DNA of 64,000 bases from Pseudomonas sp. RIT-PI-r. Its GTDB lineage: Bacteria > Pseudomonadota > Gammaproteobacteria > Pseudomonadales > Pseudomonadaceae. The notes beneath the pieces are model-generated. The model was given only the letters and a program-made list of their open reading frames with translations, did no database searches and was not told the origin of the DNA. The stretch's first letter is position 1. Each line of letters opens with the position of its first letter. The position numbers and the translations under genes are program-made. This document shows positions 1 to 9,643 of this stretch, one piece after another. The stretch spans positions 62,001 to 126,000 of the forward strand of contig NZ_LIGE01000015.1 in the NCBI RefSeq assembly GCF_001297015.1, written 5' to 3'.

Positions 1-494
1 TCCAGATTTCCGGGCCGGTAGTCTTTTCGTGAATGGCCGGGTTGGCCGGGTTATCGAACTGCGCCGGCATGAAGTATTTGTCGGCATCACTGGCGACGAT
101 CTCGGCCGCCTTCTCGATGGCGCCTTTCATGCCTTTCGCCGGTTCAGTCAATACCAGTTCTGCGCCCAACGCCTTGAGGACCTTACGCCGTTCAATGCTC
201 ATGGACGCTGGCATCGTCAGCATCAATTTGTAACCACGGGCGGCGGCGACGAACGCCAGACCGATACCGGTGTTGCCCGAGGTTGGCTCAACGATGGTCA
301 TGCCGGGCTTGAGTTTGCCGCTGCTTTCGGCATCCCAGATCATGTTTGCGCCGATCCGGCACTTGACCGAATACCCGGGGTTGCGCCCTTCGATCTTGGC
401 CAGGATGGTCACGCCACGCGGCGCAATGCGGTTGATCTGCACCAGCGGCGTATTACCGATGGAATGGGCGTTGTCAGCGAAAATGCGGCTCATG
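1..494 (-). CDS. cysK: Cysteine synthase A, 3' end outside window
   Basis: O-acetylserine sulfhydrylase, a cytosolic PLP enzyme that makes L-cysteine from O-acetylserine and sulfide. The 164 visible N-terminal residues carry the PLP-lysine motif NPGYSVKCR (Lys about 44) and the substrate loop TSGNTG (about 71-76), both standard for the beta-replacement family. The ATG at 494-492 begins [18 protein letters not shown], the normal CysK N-terminus. The C-terminal half lies beyond the window. The neighbour on the right is divergent. CysM is the alternative, but the N-terminus fits CysK better. Confidence 0.93.
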
Positions 495-620
495 GCTGGG
501 TCCTTATGCAGCGTTGAATTCAGCCTTCAAAGGTATGCCTGTTGCCTGGCGCAGTCCAGTCGGGTCGAACGACTGCGCGGCGTAATAGTCAATCGCTTAC
601 ATCGTCAGGGAATTGCCGTC

Positions 621-1697
621 ATGAAGCGTCGCTACAGTTGGCCACTAGGGATTTTCGCCGTCGTCGTTGTGTTGCTGATAGCGCTGCACATCGCCCTGCC
701 CTACATGGTGCGCGACTATCTGAACGGCAAACTGGCGGACATGGGTGACTATCGGGGCCAGATCACTGATGTCGACCTGGCCCTATGGCGCGGCGCCTAC
801 AAGATCAACGGTCTGAAAATCGTCAAGGTCGACGGCAAGGTGCCGGTGCCGTTCGTCAACGCGCCGCTGATCGATCTGGCGGTCAGCTGGCATTCGCTGT
901 GGTATGACCATGCCGTGGTGGCACAGGTCCAGTTCTTCGAGCCCGAAGTCAATTTCGTCGATGGTGGCGCCAACAAACAGAACTCCCAAACCGGTCAAGG
1001 TACCGACTGGCGCGCGCAATTGGGCAAGTTGCTGCCGATTACCCTCGACGAAGTGCAGATCAATCAGGGCAAGATCAGCTTCCGCAATTTCAACTCAAAA
1101 CCGCCGGTCAACATGAACGCCAGCAATGTCGACGCGAGCATCTACAACCTGACCAATGTGGTCGACCAACAGGGCAAACGCGACGCCCGCTTCGAAGGCA
1201 AAGCCCTGCTGCTCGGCCACGCACCGTTGGAAACCACCGCAACATTCGACCCTCTGAGCAATTTCGAAGACTTTGAATTCCGCCTGCGCGCCAAAGACAT
1301 CGAACTCAAAAGCATGAACGACTTCGCCTCGGCCTATGGCAAATTCGATTTCAATGCCGGCCACGGTGACGTCGTAATCGAAGCCAAAGCCAAAAAAGCC
1401 CAGGTCAACGGCTACATCAAACCGCTGCTGCGCGACGTCGAAGTGTTCAACTGGCAACAGGACGTGGAAAACCAGAACAAAAGCATCTTCCGCTCAGTCT
1501 GGGAGGCACTGGTGGGCGGCACGGAAACCGTGCTGAAGAACCAGGCCAAAAACCAGTTCGCCACCAAGGTTGAGCTCAGTGGCAACGTACATCAGCAAAA
1601 TATCAGCGCGTTCGAAGCGTTTTTGCAGATTTTGCGTAATGGTTTCGTACAGGCATTCAATGCGCGGTATGAGCGGCCGAAGCCTGATGCGGGTTAG
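621..1697 (+). CDS. DUF748 / AsmA-like membrane-anchored protein
   Basis: A 358-aa protein with one N-terminal hydrophobic segment (about residues 6-27) followed by a large soluble, probably periplasmic part. The sequence resembles DUF748 proteins, which are related to AsmA-type envelope proteins; the exact role is unknown. The frame is open further upstream to 270, but the ATG at 621 is preferred because it puts the membrane anchor at the N-terminus and clears the divergent cysK. It ends at 1697, converging with the DUF2442-HTH gene with a 4-base overlap. Confidence 0.78.
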   Translation: MKRRYSWPLGIFAVVVVLLIALHIALPYMVRDYLNGKLADMGDYRGQITDVDLALWRGAYKINGLKIVKVDGKVPVPFVNAPLIDLAVSWHSLWYDHAVVAQVQFFEPEVNFVDGGANKQNSQTGQGTDWRAQLGKLLPITLDEVQINQGKISFRNFNSKPPVNMNASNVDASIYNLTNVVDQQGKRDARFEGKALLLGHAPLETTATFDPLSNFEDFEFRLRAKDIELKSMNDFASAYGKFDFNAGHGDVVIEAKAKKAQVNGYIKPLLRDVEVFNWQQDVENQNKSIFRSVWEALVGGTETVLKNQAKNQFATKVELSGNVHQQNISAFEAFLQILRNGFVQAFNARYERPKPDAG

Positions 1698-2182
1698 GTT
1701 TTGCGGTTGACGATATAGCGACCCGACTCCTCTGCAGCCATAGTTGAGTTTTGTTGCAGTGAATCCCAGCCCAGGCAAGCCAGCGCCAGAGAACGAGGCA
1801 CTGCCTCACGCCCATTGCTGTAGCGACTGATGCTGCGGGCGCTGACTCCCAGTGCCTCGGCAGCCTGATTAAGAGACAGCCCCGTTCGGGCGCGCCAATC
1901 AATAAAAATACGAGTGTTCTCATCGGTTGCGTTTTGAGCCAGCGCATCCATATAAAGCGTGTCTGAGCCAATCTGTATATCAGGTTCAAGCCATTCGACA
2001 GTCCAGCCGTCGTCGTCCATTGTCGCAGTGGCAAACACTTCGGGATCGAGCAAAGGTTGCAGACCTGGATAAGCGTGAATATCCCCGCCGAGCTCAAGTG
2101 TCAGTTCCTGACCATCAATAAAGGTCAGTGCCAATCGAAAATCTGACAGTGCTTGCACAGCCGACAGACGAGGCCTTTTCAT
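1694..2182 (-). CDS. DUF2442 domain fused to a helix-turn-helix
   Basis: A 162-aa protein. The first roughly 85 residues resemble DUF2442 (LELGGDIHAYPGLQPLLDP, then a conserved W/E-rich strand). The C-terminal part is an XRE-like HTH (about residues 105-135: TGLSLNQAAEALGVSARSIS). The chosen ATG (2182-2180) overlaps the TGA of the DUF4160 gene as ATGA, so the two are translationally coupled; an in-frame ATG at 2191 is the alternative. DUF4160/DUF2442 pairs are common and look like toxin-antitoxin modules, but function is not established. The HTH suggests autoregulation. Confidence 0.75.
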   Translation of the reverse strand: MKRPRLSAVQALSDFRLALTFIDGQELTLELGGDIHAYPGLQPLLDPEVFATATMDDDGWTVEWLEPDIQIGSDTLYMDALAQNATDENTRIFIDWRARTGLSLNQAAEALGVSARSISRYSNGREAVPRSLALACLGWDSLQQNSTMAAEESGRYIVNRKT

Positions 2183-2409
2183 GGGTAACATCGTTTCCAG
2201 TCCTCCAACAGTTGCACCTGATGAGCCGCAACCCACGCCAGCCCTTCCTTGATAATCAGCGGCGGCGCCTTGCCCGGCATCACCTCAACGGTTTCAAGGC
2301 TCAGCATCACTTCCACGCCGCCACCGATAAGGTGAACATGGGGCGGCGGGTGATCCTTCTCGCGCAACTGAATGCGGTATTTGTCGCAAAATCGGTATTT
2401 AGTAGTCAT
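2179..2409 (-). CDS. DUF4160 domain protein
   Basis: A 76-aa protein beginning MTTKYRFCDKYRIQLREKD and containing the DUF4160 hallmark HPPPHVHL. It is first gene of a two-gene unit and its stop codon overlaps the start of the DUF2442-HTH gene by 4 bases. Small DUF4160 proteins are usually found next to DUF2442 proteins. Biochemical function is unknown; a toxin-antitoxin-like role is inference from genetic layout only. Confidence 0.8.
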   Translation of the reverse strand: MTTKYRFCDKYRIQLREKDHPPPHVHLIGGGVEVMLSLETVEVMPGKAPPLIIKEGLAWVAAHQVQLLEDWKRCYP

Positions 2410-2610
2410 GCCCGAGAGGCTATCGCCAAATCGGCGATACCTGAATACTGGCCATCGGCCGAGACTGAGTCAACATGTGACGCCCCATTCAGAGACTGAA
2501 TAAGCCGTCTGCGTTCACAGTCGACCGGCCTGCGCGTTATAGTCGGGCATCCGATTATTTCGCCCCCGCCCTGCCCGTTCAGGTCGGCGTCACCGTTCGA
2601 GGATTAGCAG

Positions 2611-3456
2611 ATGAAGTTCGAAGGCACCCAGGCCTACGTCGCCACCGATGACCTGAAGCTGGCGGTCAACGCCGCCATCACCCTGGAGCGACCGCTGCTG
2701 GTCAAGGGCGAGCCGGGCACCGGCAAGACCATGCTCGCCGAGCAACTGGCCGAGTCGTTCGGCGCCAAGCTGATCACCTGGCACATCAAGTCCACCACCA
2801 AGGCTCATCAGGGCCTGTACGAGTACGATGCGGTCAGCCGTTTGCGCGACTCGCAACTGGGCAACGAAAAAGTCCACGACGTGCGCAACTACCTGAAGAA
2901 GGGCAAGCTCTGGGAGGCTTTCGAGTCTGAAGAGCGGGTCATTCTGCTGATCGACGAGATCGACAAGGCCGACATCGAGTTCCCTAACGACTTGCTGCAA
3001 GAACTCGACAAGATGGAGTTCTACGTTTACGAGATCGACGAGACCATCAAGGCCAAGAAGCGCCCGATCATCATCATTACCTCCAACAATGAAAAAGAGC
3101 TGCCGGACGCCTTCCTGCGCCGTTGCTTCTTCCATTACATCGCGTTCCCGGATCGCCCGACCCTGCAGAAAATCGTCGACGTGCATTACCCGGACATCAA
3201 AAAGGATCTGGTCAGCGAAGCGCTGGACGTGTTCTTCGACGTGCGCAAAGTGCCGGGCCTGAAGAAGAAGCCGTCGACTTCCGAGCTGGTCGACTGGCTG
3301 AAGCTGCTGATGGCCGACAACATCGGTGAAGCGGTGCTGCGCGAACGTGATCCGACCAAAGCCATCCCGCCGCTGGCCGGTGCCTTGGTGAAGAACGAAC
3401 AGGACGTGCAACTGCTTGAGCGTCTGGCGTTCATGAGCCGTCGCGGTTCTCGCTAA
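2611..3456 (+). CDS. MoxR-type AAA+ ATPase
   Basis: A 281-aa AAA+ ATPase with Walker A GEPGTGKT (33-40), Walker B ILLIDEIDK (111-119), a sensor-1 region ITSNNEKELPDAFLRR with an arginine pair, and a C-terminal lid. MoxR ATPases act as chaperones with VWA-domain partners, often in metal-centre maturation or envelope stress. The partner VWA gene starts 12 bases after the stop, so the two form an operon. No dedicated client enzyme is encoded next door, so the target cannot be named. Confidence 0.9.
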   Translation: MKFEGTQAYVATDDLKLAVNAAITLERPLLVKGEPGTGKTMLAEQLAESFGAKLITWHIKSTTKAHQGLYEYDAVSRLRDSQLGNEKVHDVRNYLKKGKLWEAFESEERVILLIDEIDKADIEFPNDLLQELDKMEFYVYEIDETIKAKKRPIIIITSNNEKELPDAFLRRCFFHYIAFPDRPTLQKIVDVHYPDIKKDLVSEALDVFFDVRKVPGLKKKPSTSELVDWLKLLMADNIGEAVLRERDPTKAIPPLAGALVKNEQDVQLLERLAFMSRRGSR

Positions 3457-3468
3457 GAGGCTGATGCC

Positions 3469-4647
3469 ATGTTGCTCAACCTGTTCAATGAAATGCGTGC
3501 GGCCAAGGTGCCGGTGTCGGTGCGCGAGCTGCTCGACCTGATCAACGCGCTGAAACAGCGCGTGACCTTCGCCGACATGGACGAGTTCTATTACTTGTCG
3601 CGGGCGATTCTGGTGAAGGACGAACGCCATTTCGACAAGTTCGACCGTGCGTTCGGCGCCTACTTCAATGGCCTCGAAAAGCTCGACGATCACTTGCAGG
3701 CGCTGATTCCCGAAGACTGGCTGCGCAAGGAATTCGAGCGCTCGCTGACTGACGAAGAACGCGCACAGATCCAGTCCCTTGGCGGTCTGGACAAGCTGAT
3801 CGAAGAATTCAAAAAGCGTCTGGAAGAACAGAAGGAACGCCACGCCGGCGGCAATAAGTGGATTGGCACCGGCGGCACCAGCCCGTTCGGTTCCGGTGGT
3901 TTCAACCCGGAAGGCATTCGGGTTGGTGATGCCGGCAAGCGCCAGGGCAAAGCGGTGAAAGTCTGGGATCAGCGCGAGTACAAAAACCTCGATGATTCGG
4001 TGGAACTGGGCACGCGCAACATCAAGGTTGCCCTGCGTCGTCTGCGTAAGTTCGCTCGCCAGGGCGCGGCGGAAGAACTCGACATCGACGGCACCATCGA
4101 CCACACCGCCAAGGACGCCGGGCTACTCAACATCCAGATGCGCCCGGAGCGGCGCAATACGGTGAAGCTGTTGTTGCTGTTCGACATCGGCGGTTCGATG
4201 GACGCGCACGTGAAGATCTGCGAGGAGCTGTTCTCGGCCTGCAAGACTGAGTTCAAGCATCTGGAGTACTTCTACTTCCACAACTTCGTTTACGAATCGG
4301 TGTGGAAGAACAACATGCGCCGCACTTCGGAGCGCACTTCGACCCAGGATCTGCTGCACAAGTACGGCGCTGACTATAAGGTGATTTTCATCGGTGACGC
4401 CGCCATGGCGCCGTATGAAATCACCCAGGCCGGCGGCAGTGTCGAGCATTGGAATGAAGAGCCGGGTTATGTGTGGATGCAGCGTTTCATGGAGAAATAC
4501 AAGAAGCTCATCTGGATCAATCCGTATCCGAAAGATACGTGGGGGTATACCTCTTCCACGAACATCGTCAGGGATTTGATTGAGGATCAGATGTATCCGT
4601 TAACGTTGCGCGGGCTTGAGGAAGGGATGCGGTTTTTGTCCAAATAA
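3469..4647 (+). CDS. CoxE-like VWA domain protein, partner of MoxR ATPase
   Basis: A 392-aa protein. The N-terminal half is helical and charged. A glycine-rich linker lies around residues 126-145, and a C-terminal von Willebrand A domain begins near 230 with a MIDAS-like DIGGS motif (about 239-243). The second MIDAS residue is glycine rather than the more usual serine (DxSxS), as in many CoxE-like proteins. It is tightly coupled to the upstream MoxR ATPase and likely forms its cofactor complex. Confidence 0.87.
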   Translation: MLLNLFNEMRAAKVPVSVRELLDLINALKQRVTFADMDEFYYLSRAILVKDERHFDKFDRAFGAYFNGLEKLDDHLQALIPEDWLRKEFERSLTDEERAQIQSLGGLDKLIEEFKKRLEEQKERHAGGNKWIGTGGTSPFGSGGFNPEGIRVGDAGKRQGKAVKVWDQREYKNLDDSVELGTRNIKVALRRLRKFARQGAAEELDIDGTIDHTAKDAGLLNIQMRPERRNTVKLLLLFDIGGSMDAHVKICEELFSACKTEFKHLEYFYFHNFVYESVWKNNMRRTSERTSTQDLLHKYGADYKVIFIGDAAMAPYEITQAGGSVEHWNEEPGYVWMQRFMEKYKKLIWINPYPKDTWGYTSSTNIVRDLIEDQMYPLTLRGLEEGMRFLSK

Positions 4648-4650
4648 AAG

Positions 4651-4730
4651 CAAAAGATCGCAGCCTTCGGCAGCTCCTACAGTGAAATTCGCATTCCCCT
4701 GTAGGAGCTGCCGCAGGCTGCGATCTTTTG
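4651..4730. repeat. REP/REPIN inverted repeat, family A
   Basis: Two facing copies of a CAAAAGATCGCAGCC-GCAGCTCCTAC type REP sequence with a short spacer lie between the convergent VWA and pxpC genes. Copies of the same family are at about 13833, 17059 and 27158. Confidence 0.9.
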
Positions 4731-4734
4731 ATCT

Positions 4735-5652
4735 TCAGCCAAATCTCTGCAGATATTTGATGTGCTCACGGTGCGCGACGTCCTGCACTACAGGCCGCAA
4801 TCGCACCTGCGCCCCCGGCAAGCACTGCGCCAACCGAGCCAACGCCAACGGCGTCAATGCGCCCAATCGCGGATAGCCGCCAATCGTCTGCCGATCATTG
4901 AGCAATACAATCGGCTGGCCGTCCGGCGGTACTTGCACCGCGCCCAACGGAATGCCCTCGGAAATCATCGGCTGGCCCTGATATTCCAACGCCTTGCCCA
5001 GCAAACGAATGCCCATGCGATCCGCGCGACTGTCCAGTGTCCAGGCACTGTTGAACACATCGAACACGCTCTGCCCGCTGAACTGGCCGATCTGTGCGCC
5101 AAGCACCAGATCCAGAGGTGCTGTCGATTTCAAATCCGGCCGCAGCGCCAAGGGCAGTTCCCGCACCCACTGCGATCCCCCGTGATAACTCAGCGCCGAA
5201 CCCTTGGCCAACGGCAACCCCATGCCATCCAGGCCACCGAGTTGTTCGCGCACCACCGTGGCGCTACTGCCCAGCACCTTCGGCGCCACAAAGCCACCGG
5301 GCGCCGCCAGGTAGGCCCGAGCCCCAAGCAACGGCTGCTTGAACTGCAATGTCTGCCCTTTGCCCAACTTGAAACTGCGCCACGGCGCCAACGGCTGACC
5401 GTCGACCTGCGCACCGAGATCCGCCCCGGCCAGTGCCAGCAAACAATCCTCGTCAGCCACCACAGCAAACCCACCCAGGGTGATTTCGACGACCGGCACA
5501 TCCAGACCATTGCCCAACAGCCAGTTGGCCCAACTCATCGCGTTCCAATCCGCCGCGCCGCCCTGGGTCACGCCCAGATGCCGCACGCCAAATCGCCCGG
5601 CGTCCTGCAACAGGCACAGCGGCGTACTTGCCTCAATCGTCAGTCGGCTCAT
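4735..5652 (-). CDS. pxpC: 5-oxoprolinase subunit C
   Basis: A 305-aa protein of the biotin-dependent carboxylase-like (KipA/PxpC) family. It begins [20 protein letters not shown] and carries the family segment GVTQGGAADWNAMSWAN near residue 30. Together with PxpA and PxpB it hydrolyses 5-oxo-L-proline to glutamate using ATP. Its ATG overlaps the pxpB stop by four bases (5649-5652), so the three genes are translationally coupled. It is the last gene before a REP element. Confidence 0.92.
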   Translation of the reverse strand: MSRLTIEASTPLCLLQDAGRFGVRHLGVTQGGAADWNAMSWANWLLGNGLDVPVVEITLGGFAVVADEDCLLALAGADLGAQVDGQPLAPWRSFKLGKGQTLQFKQPLLGARAYLAAPGGFVAPKVLGSSATVVREQLGGLDGMGLPLAKGSALSYHGGSQWVRELPLALRPDLKSTAPLDLVLGAQIGQFSGQSVFDVFNSAWTLDSRADRMGIRLLGKALEYQGQPMISEGIPLGAVQVPPDGQPIVLLNDRQTIGGYPRLGALTPLALARLAQCLPGAQVRLRPVVQDVAHREHIKYLQRFG

Positions 5653-6353
5653 GCCTGCGCCTCCAGTGGCGTGTCGTCGCCGCCCAGTCGGATGAATTCG
5701 GCGTGGCTGACTGCTTCAAAACGCACGGTATCGCCGGGTTGCATCAGGCTGTAGCCATCGCGATGACGATCAAACAGTTTCGCCGACGTGCGACCGATCA
5801 GGTTCCAGCCACCGGGGGACACGACGGGATAGGCAGCGGTCTGGCGTTCAGCAATGCCGACGCTGCCGGCCGCGACTTTCTTGCGCGGCGTGTTCAAACG
5901 AGGCGCCGCCAGCATCTCTTCGACCAAACCCATAAAGGCAAAACCAGGCGCGAAACCCAGGGCGAACACCTGATATTCGCGACCACTGTGGCGACGAATC
6001 ACCTCCTCGATCGCCAGCCCGCTGCGCTCGGCCAGCAAGCTCAATTCAGGCCCGACACTGAGGTCATACCAGACCGGCAGTACATGACATTGGCCAGCGG
6101 TTCGCGCATTCGGCGACAAGTCGATCAACGCTTCAGCGATCAATGCCCGCGCCTGGTTCGGGTTCAACACCGTCAGATCGTAATGCACCATCAACGTCGT
6201 ATACGACGGCACCAGATCGATCAGTTGCCCGCCAAATACCGCACGCAAGCGCTCACTGGCGGCGAGCATCCACGGCATGTTGGTTTCGGCGATTTCATCG
6301 AACAAACGCAACATCAGGCAATCCAGTGCCACCACTTCAATCCTTGGGTTCAT
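5649..6353 (-). CDS. pxpB: 5-oxoprolinase subunit B
   Basis: A 234-aa KipI/PxpB-family protein, the usual partner of PxpC. It contains the conserved segments [13 protein letters not shown] (about residues 133-145) and [11 protein letters not shown] (about 184-194). It sits in the middle of a pxpA-pxpB-pxpC operon with ATGA overlaps at both ends. The residues about 142-200 are typical of the cyclophilin-like fold of this family. In older annotation it is called an allophanate hydrolase subunit 1 homologue, but its context argues for oxoprolinase. Confidence 0.92.
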   Translation of the reverse strand: MNPRIEVVALDCLMLRLFDEIAETNMPWMLAASERLRAVFGGQLIDLVPSYTTLMVHYDLTVLNPNQARALIAEALIDLSPNARTAGQCHVLPVWYDLSVGPELSLLAERSGLAIEEVIRRHSGREYQVFALGFAPGFAFMGLVEEMLAAPRLNTPRKKVAAGSVGIAERQTAAYPVVSPGGWNLIGRTSAKLFDRHRDGYSLMQPGDTVRFEAVSHAEFIRLGGDDTPLEAQA

Positions 6354-7102
6354 GACGCGCTCTGCTGATTCAAGGCTTCGCGAATGCGTTGCACGGCGGC
6401 CACCGAACTGGCGTTGTCGCCGTGCACACAGAGCGTATTGGCTTGCAGATGCAAGGCGCTACCATCGTTGGCGGTCAGGTTGTCGCCACGGGCGATGGTC
6501 AATGCTTGCTCGATGATGATCTCGGGATCGTGATGCACCGCGCCCGGCAATTGTCGCGAGACCAGTTTGCCGGCGCTGTCGTAGGCACGGTCGGCGAAGG
6601 CTTCGAACCACAGGGTCACGCCGTACTCATCGCCGATTTGCTGCGCGGCAGAATTGTCGCGAGTGGCCATCAGCATCAGCGGCAAGCTGCGGTCGTAAGC
6701 GGCCACAGCCTGGATCACCGCACGCAATTGCGCCGGGTTGGCCATCATGTCGTTGTACATCGCGCCGTGGGGTTTGACATAACTGACCCGTCCGCCCTGC
6801 GCCTTGCAAATACCGTCGAGGGCGCCGATCTGGTAATGCAGGATGTCTTGCAGCTCTTGCGCGGAATACGCCATGGAGCGGCGACCGAAACCGACCAGAT
6901 CCTGATAGGCCGGATGCGCACCAATTTTTACGCCGTGGCTCAAGGCCAGGCTGACGGTCTTGCGCATGATGCTCGGGTCACCGGCATGGAAGCCGCAGGC
7001 GACGTTGGCGCAATCGATGAAGGGCATGACCTCGGCATCCAGACCCATGGTCCAGCTGCCGAAGCTCTCGCCGATGTCGCAATTCAATAGCAGGCGGCTC
7101 AC
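6350..7102 (-). CDS. pxpA: 5-oxoprolinase subunit A, LamB/YcsF family
   Basis: A 250-aa LamB/YcsF-family protein, the first step component of 5-oxoproline hydrolysis. The N-terminus [12 protein letters not shown] carries the conserved acidic motif, followed by [12 protein letters not shown] (about residues 36-47). The start is taken as the GTG at 7102-7100 because an AGGAG lies 8 bases upstream; the frame is open to a GTG at 7111 that would overlap that ribosome site. It heads the pxpABC operon, with an MFS transporter gene immediately upstream in the same direction. Confidence 0.92.
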   Translation of the reverse strand: MSRLLLNCDIGESFGSWTMGLDAEVMPFIDCANVACGFHAGDPSIMRKTVSLALSHGVKIGAHPAYQDLVGFGRRSMAYSAQELQDILHYQIGALDGICKAQGGRVSYVKPHGAMYNDMMANPAQLRAVIQAVAAYDRSLPLMLMATRDNSAAQQIGDEYGVTLWFEAFADRAYDSAGKLVSRQLPGAVHHDPEIIIEQALTIARGDNLTANDGSALHLQANTLCVHGDNASSVAAVQRIREALNQQSAS

Positions 7103-7163
7103 GGTGAACACTCCTGTAGGGCTTGTCTTTTTATCTGTAGGACTTTACGACGCAGGTTATCAG

Positions 7164-8450
7164 TTACTGCGCATCGAGTTGCTTGCCACGGGTTTCCGGC
7201 AGGCTCAACGCCGCGATGATCACCACGCCGTAAGACACCGCCGCAAATGCGCCAATGCCGACGCTCAACGGTACTTTCTGGCTAAGCAGACCGATCAGCA
7301 GTGGAAACAATGCCGCCAGCGCCCGACCGATGTTGTAGCAAAAGCCCTGCCCGGAACCGCGAATCCGCGTGGGGAACAGCTCAGTGAGAAACGCGCCCAT
7401 GCCGCTGAAAATCCCCGAAGCGAAGAAACCCAGCGGGAAGCCCAGCCACAACATCACGCCGTTGCTCACCGGCAGTTGCGTATAGAGCAGAACGATGGTG
7501 AAGGAGCCGACCGCGAAGAGAATGAAGTTCTTTTTGCGGCCGAGCAGATCGGTCAGGTAGGCGCTGATCACATAGCCGACGTAAGAGCCGACAATCACCA
7601 TCGCCAGATAACCGCCGGTGCCGAGTACGCTCAAACCGCGCTCGTTTTTCAGGAAGGTTGGCAGCCAGGAAGTAATTGCGTAGTAACCACCCAGCGCACC
7701 CGTGGTCAGCAGCGAAGCGCGGAACGTAGTGAAGAGCATGCCGGGCGCGAAGATTTCGTAGAACTTTGATTGGTTCTCTGGCGTTTGCTGAGCCTTGGCC
7801 TCGCGATAAATCTCTGGATCCTTCACCAGTCGACGCACGAAAATCACGAAAATCGCCGGCACGATGCCGAGGATGAACAGCGCGCGCCAGGCATCTTCCG
7901 GCGGCAACACCGAGAACAGCAGCGCATACAGAATCGCCGTCAGCCCCCACCCCAGCGCCCACCCGGATTGCACCCTGCCCGCCGCCTTGCCACGGCCCTT
8001 GGCACGAACCCCCCCGCCGATCAGCACCGCGCCAGCCGTCCATTCACCGCCGAAACCGAAGCCCATCAAGGTGCGGGCGATCAGCAGTTGTTCGTAGTTT
8101 TGCGCGAAGCCGCAGAGGAAGGTGAAGAAGGCAAACCACAACACCGTGAGTTGCAGGGTGCGCACGCGACCGATACGGTCAGAGAGAATCCCGGCGACCC
8201 AACCGCCAATCGCTGAAGCGATCAACGTGCTGGTGTGAATCAGCCCCGCTTCGCCGGTGGTGATGCCCCACATCGCGATCAGTGTCGGCACGACGAAGCT
8301 GAGCATCTGCGTGTCCATGCCGTCCAGACCGTAGCCGATCTTGCAGCTCCAGAACGTGCGACGCTCCTGCTGGTTGATGTTGCGATACCAGTCGAACGGC
8401 CCCGGACGCGCCGTTGCCGTGGATGCTTCTAGGGTTTCGGGAGCACTCAT
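7164..8450 (-). CDS. MFS transporter, organic acid:H+ symporter type
   Basis: A 428-aa major facilitator with about 12 membrane segments. The loop-2 signature GILSDRIGRVRTL lies near residue 90. The sequence resembles the aromatic acid/lactate/sialate symporter families (N-terminal YGLDGMDTQMLSF). It lies 62 bases upstream of pxpA on the same strand, so import of a 5-oxoproline-related substrate is a reasonable inference but not proven. A LysR gene diverges from it. Confidence 0.82.
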   Translation of the reverse strand: MSAPETLEASTATARPGPFDWYRNINQQERRTFWSCKIGYGLDGMDTQMLSFVVPTLIAMWGITTGEAGLIHTSTLIASAIGGWVAGILSDRIGRVRTLQLTVLWFAFFTFLCGFAQNYEQLLIARTLMGFGFGGEWTAGAVLIGGGVRAKGRGKAAGRVQSGWALGWGLTAILYALLFSVLPPEDAWRALFILGIVPAIFVIFVRRLVKDPEIYREAKAQQTPENQSKFYEIFAPGMLFTTFRASLLTTGALGGYYAITSWLPTFLKNERGLSVLGTGGYLAMVIVGSYVGYVISAYLTDLLGRKKNFILFAVGSFTIVLLYTQLPVSNGVMLWLGFPLGFFASGIFSGMGAFLTELFPTRIRGSGQGFCYNIGRALAALFPLLIGLLSQKVPLSVGIGAFAAVSYGVVIIAALSLPETRGKQLDAQ

Positions 8451-8608
8451 GGCCTATCTCCGCAGGTTCTTATTGGTCTTGTTCGTAGCCCCGCCGACGC
8501 CTATCGTGGGGACCGGATGCGTCGATTTTTCGTCGCGCGGCCCTGCCGCGTCCAACGAATAAAAACCCGCCTTAGCCATAAGAAAAATTTGTCACCCGAG
8601 CCTTGCCC

Positions 8609-9520
8609 ATGAACCTGAAGTTTCTCGAGACCTTTGTCTGGGTCGCCCGCCTGAAGAGCTTTCGCCTGACCGCTGACAAGCTGTTCACCACTCAGGCATC
8701 GATTTCCAGCCGCATTGCGGTGCTGGAGGGCGAGTTGGGGGTGAAGCTGTTTCTGCGCGATTCGCGCGGTGTCAGCCTGACGCCCGAAGGTCTCAAAGTG
8801 CTGGAATATGCCGAACAGATGCTCGACACCATGTCGGCACTCAGGCAGTCGATCGAGACCCGTTCGAGCAAGGTCGGTCGGGTGCGCATTGGCGTGATGG
8901 ACACGGTGATCCACACCTGGCTAAGCCCGCTGGTGGCGCAGATGACCGATCTGTATCCACGGGTGGAAATCGAACTGGTGGCGGATACCTCGCTGAACCT
9001 CTGCGATCAGCTGCAAAAAGGCTTTCTCGATATCGTTCTGCAAACCGATCTGGTGCGCCATGAAAGCGTACGCAGTCTGGAGCTGGCCAGCCATCCGCTG
9101 GGCTGGATTGTCGCCAGTAATTCGATCTACAACCGCGACTACGCCGACCTCACCGAACTGGCGCAGGAACGCATCATCACCTACTCGAAAAACTCCCGAC
9201 CGCATCAGGATCTGCTGGCGTTGATGCAGGCGAATGGCGTGTTGGCGCCGCGCTTGAACTGCGTGAATTCGGTGTCGGCGATTACCCGGTTATTGCGTGA
9301 TGGATTCGGGATTGGTGTGCTGCCACCGGTGCTGGTAGCGGAGGAATTGGCGCGGGGGGAATTGACCTTGCTGGCGATTGATCAACGGCCACCGAACTTG
9401 CAGGTGGTGGTGTCGTGGCGGGTGGGCGTTGAGTGGGTCGAGGAGATTGTGACGTTGTGTCAGCAGGTGCTGGAAGGGTATGCGCACAAGGTGGGCAAGG
9501 ACTACATCGCGTTAAGTTGA
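8609..9520 (+). CDS. LysR-family transcriptional regulator
   Basis: A 303-aa LTTR with an N-terminal winged HTH (NLKFLETFVWVARLKSFRLT, then a recognition helix TTQASISSRIAVLEGELG) and a C-terminal periplasmic-binding-protein-like effector domain. The ATG at 8609 is used; the frame also opens at a TTG at 8603. It is divergent from the MFS-pxpABC unit across 158 bases, which is the classical layout for a regulator of that unit. The ligand is not known. Confidence 0.87.
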   Translation: MNLKFLETFVWVARLKSFRLTADKLFTTQASISSRIAVLEGELGVKLFLRDSRGVSLTPEGLKVLEYAEQMLDTMSALRQSIETRSSKVGRVRIGVMDTVIHTWLSPLVAQMTDLYPRVEIELVADTSLNLCDQLQKGFLDIVLQTDLVRHESVRSLELASHPLGWIVASNSIYNRDYADLTELAQERIITYSKNSRPHQDLLALMQANGVLAPRLNCVNSVSAITRLLRDGFGIGVLPPVLVAEELARGELTLLAIDQRPPNLQVVVSWRVGVEWVEEIVTLCQQVLEGYAHKVGKDYIALS

Positions 9521-9629
9521 TCGTTCCTACGCTCCGCGTGGGAATGCAGCCCGGGACGCTCCGCGTCCCTCGAAAGCCGAACGCGGAGCGTCCGATGAGG
9601 CATTCCCACGCAGAGCGTGGGAACGATCC
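9521..9629. repeat. Intergenic inverted repeat, CGTTCC-ACGC-CGCGTGGGAA type
   Basis: Two facing copies of a TCGTTCCTACGCTCCGCGTG / CACGCAGAGCGTGGGAACGA unit enclose a second internal inverted repeat (GGACGCTCCGCGTCC and partner). It sits between convergent genes and matches the dispersed palindromic repeats of fluorescent pseudomonads. Confidence 0.85.
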
Positions 9630-9643
9630 TTACTGCGCTGATC

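Noticed and set aside
2590..4104. Long open frame antisense to the MoxR and VWA genes
   Set aside because: Composition follows codon bias of the sense genes, which have clear AAA+ and VWA motifs.
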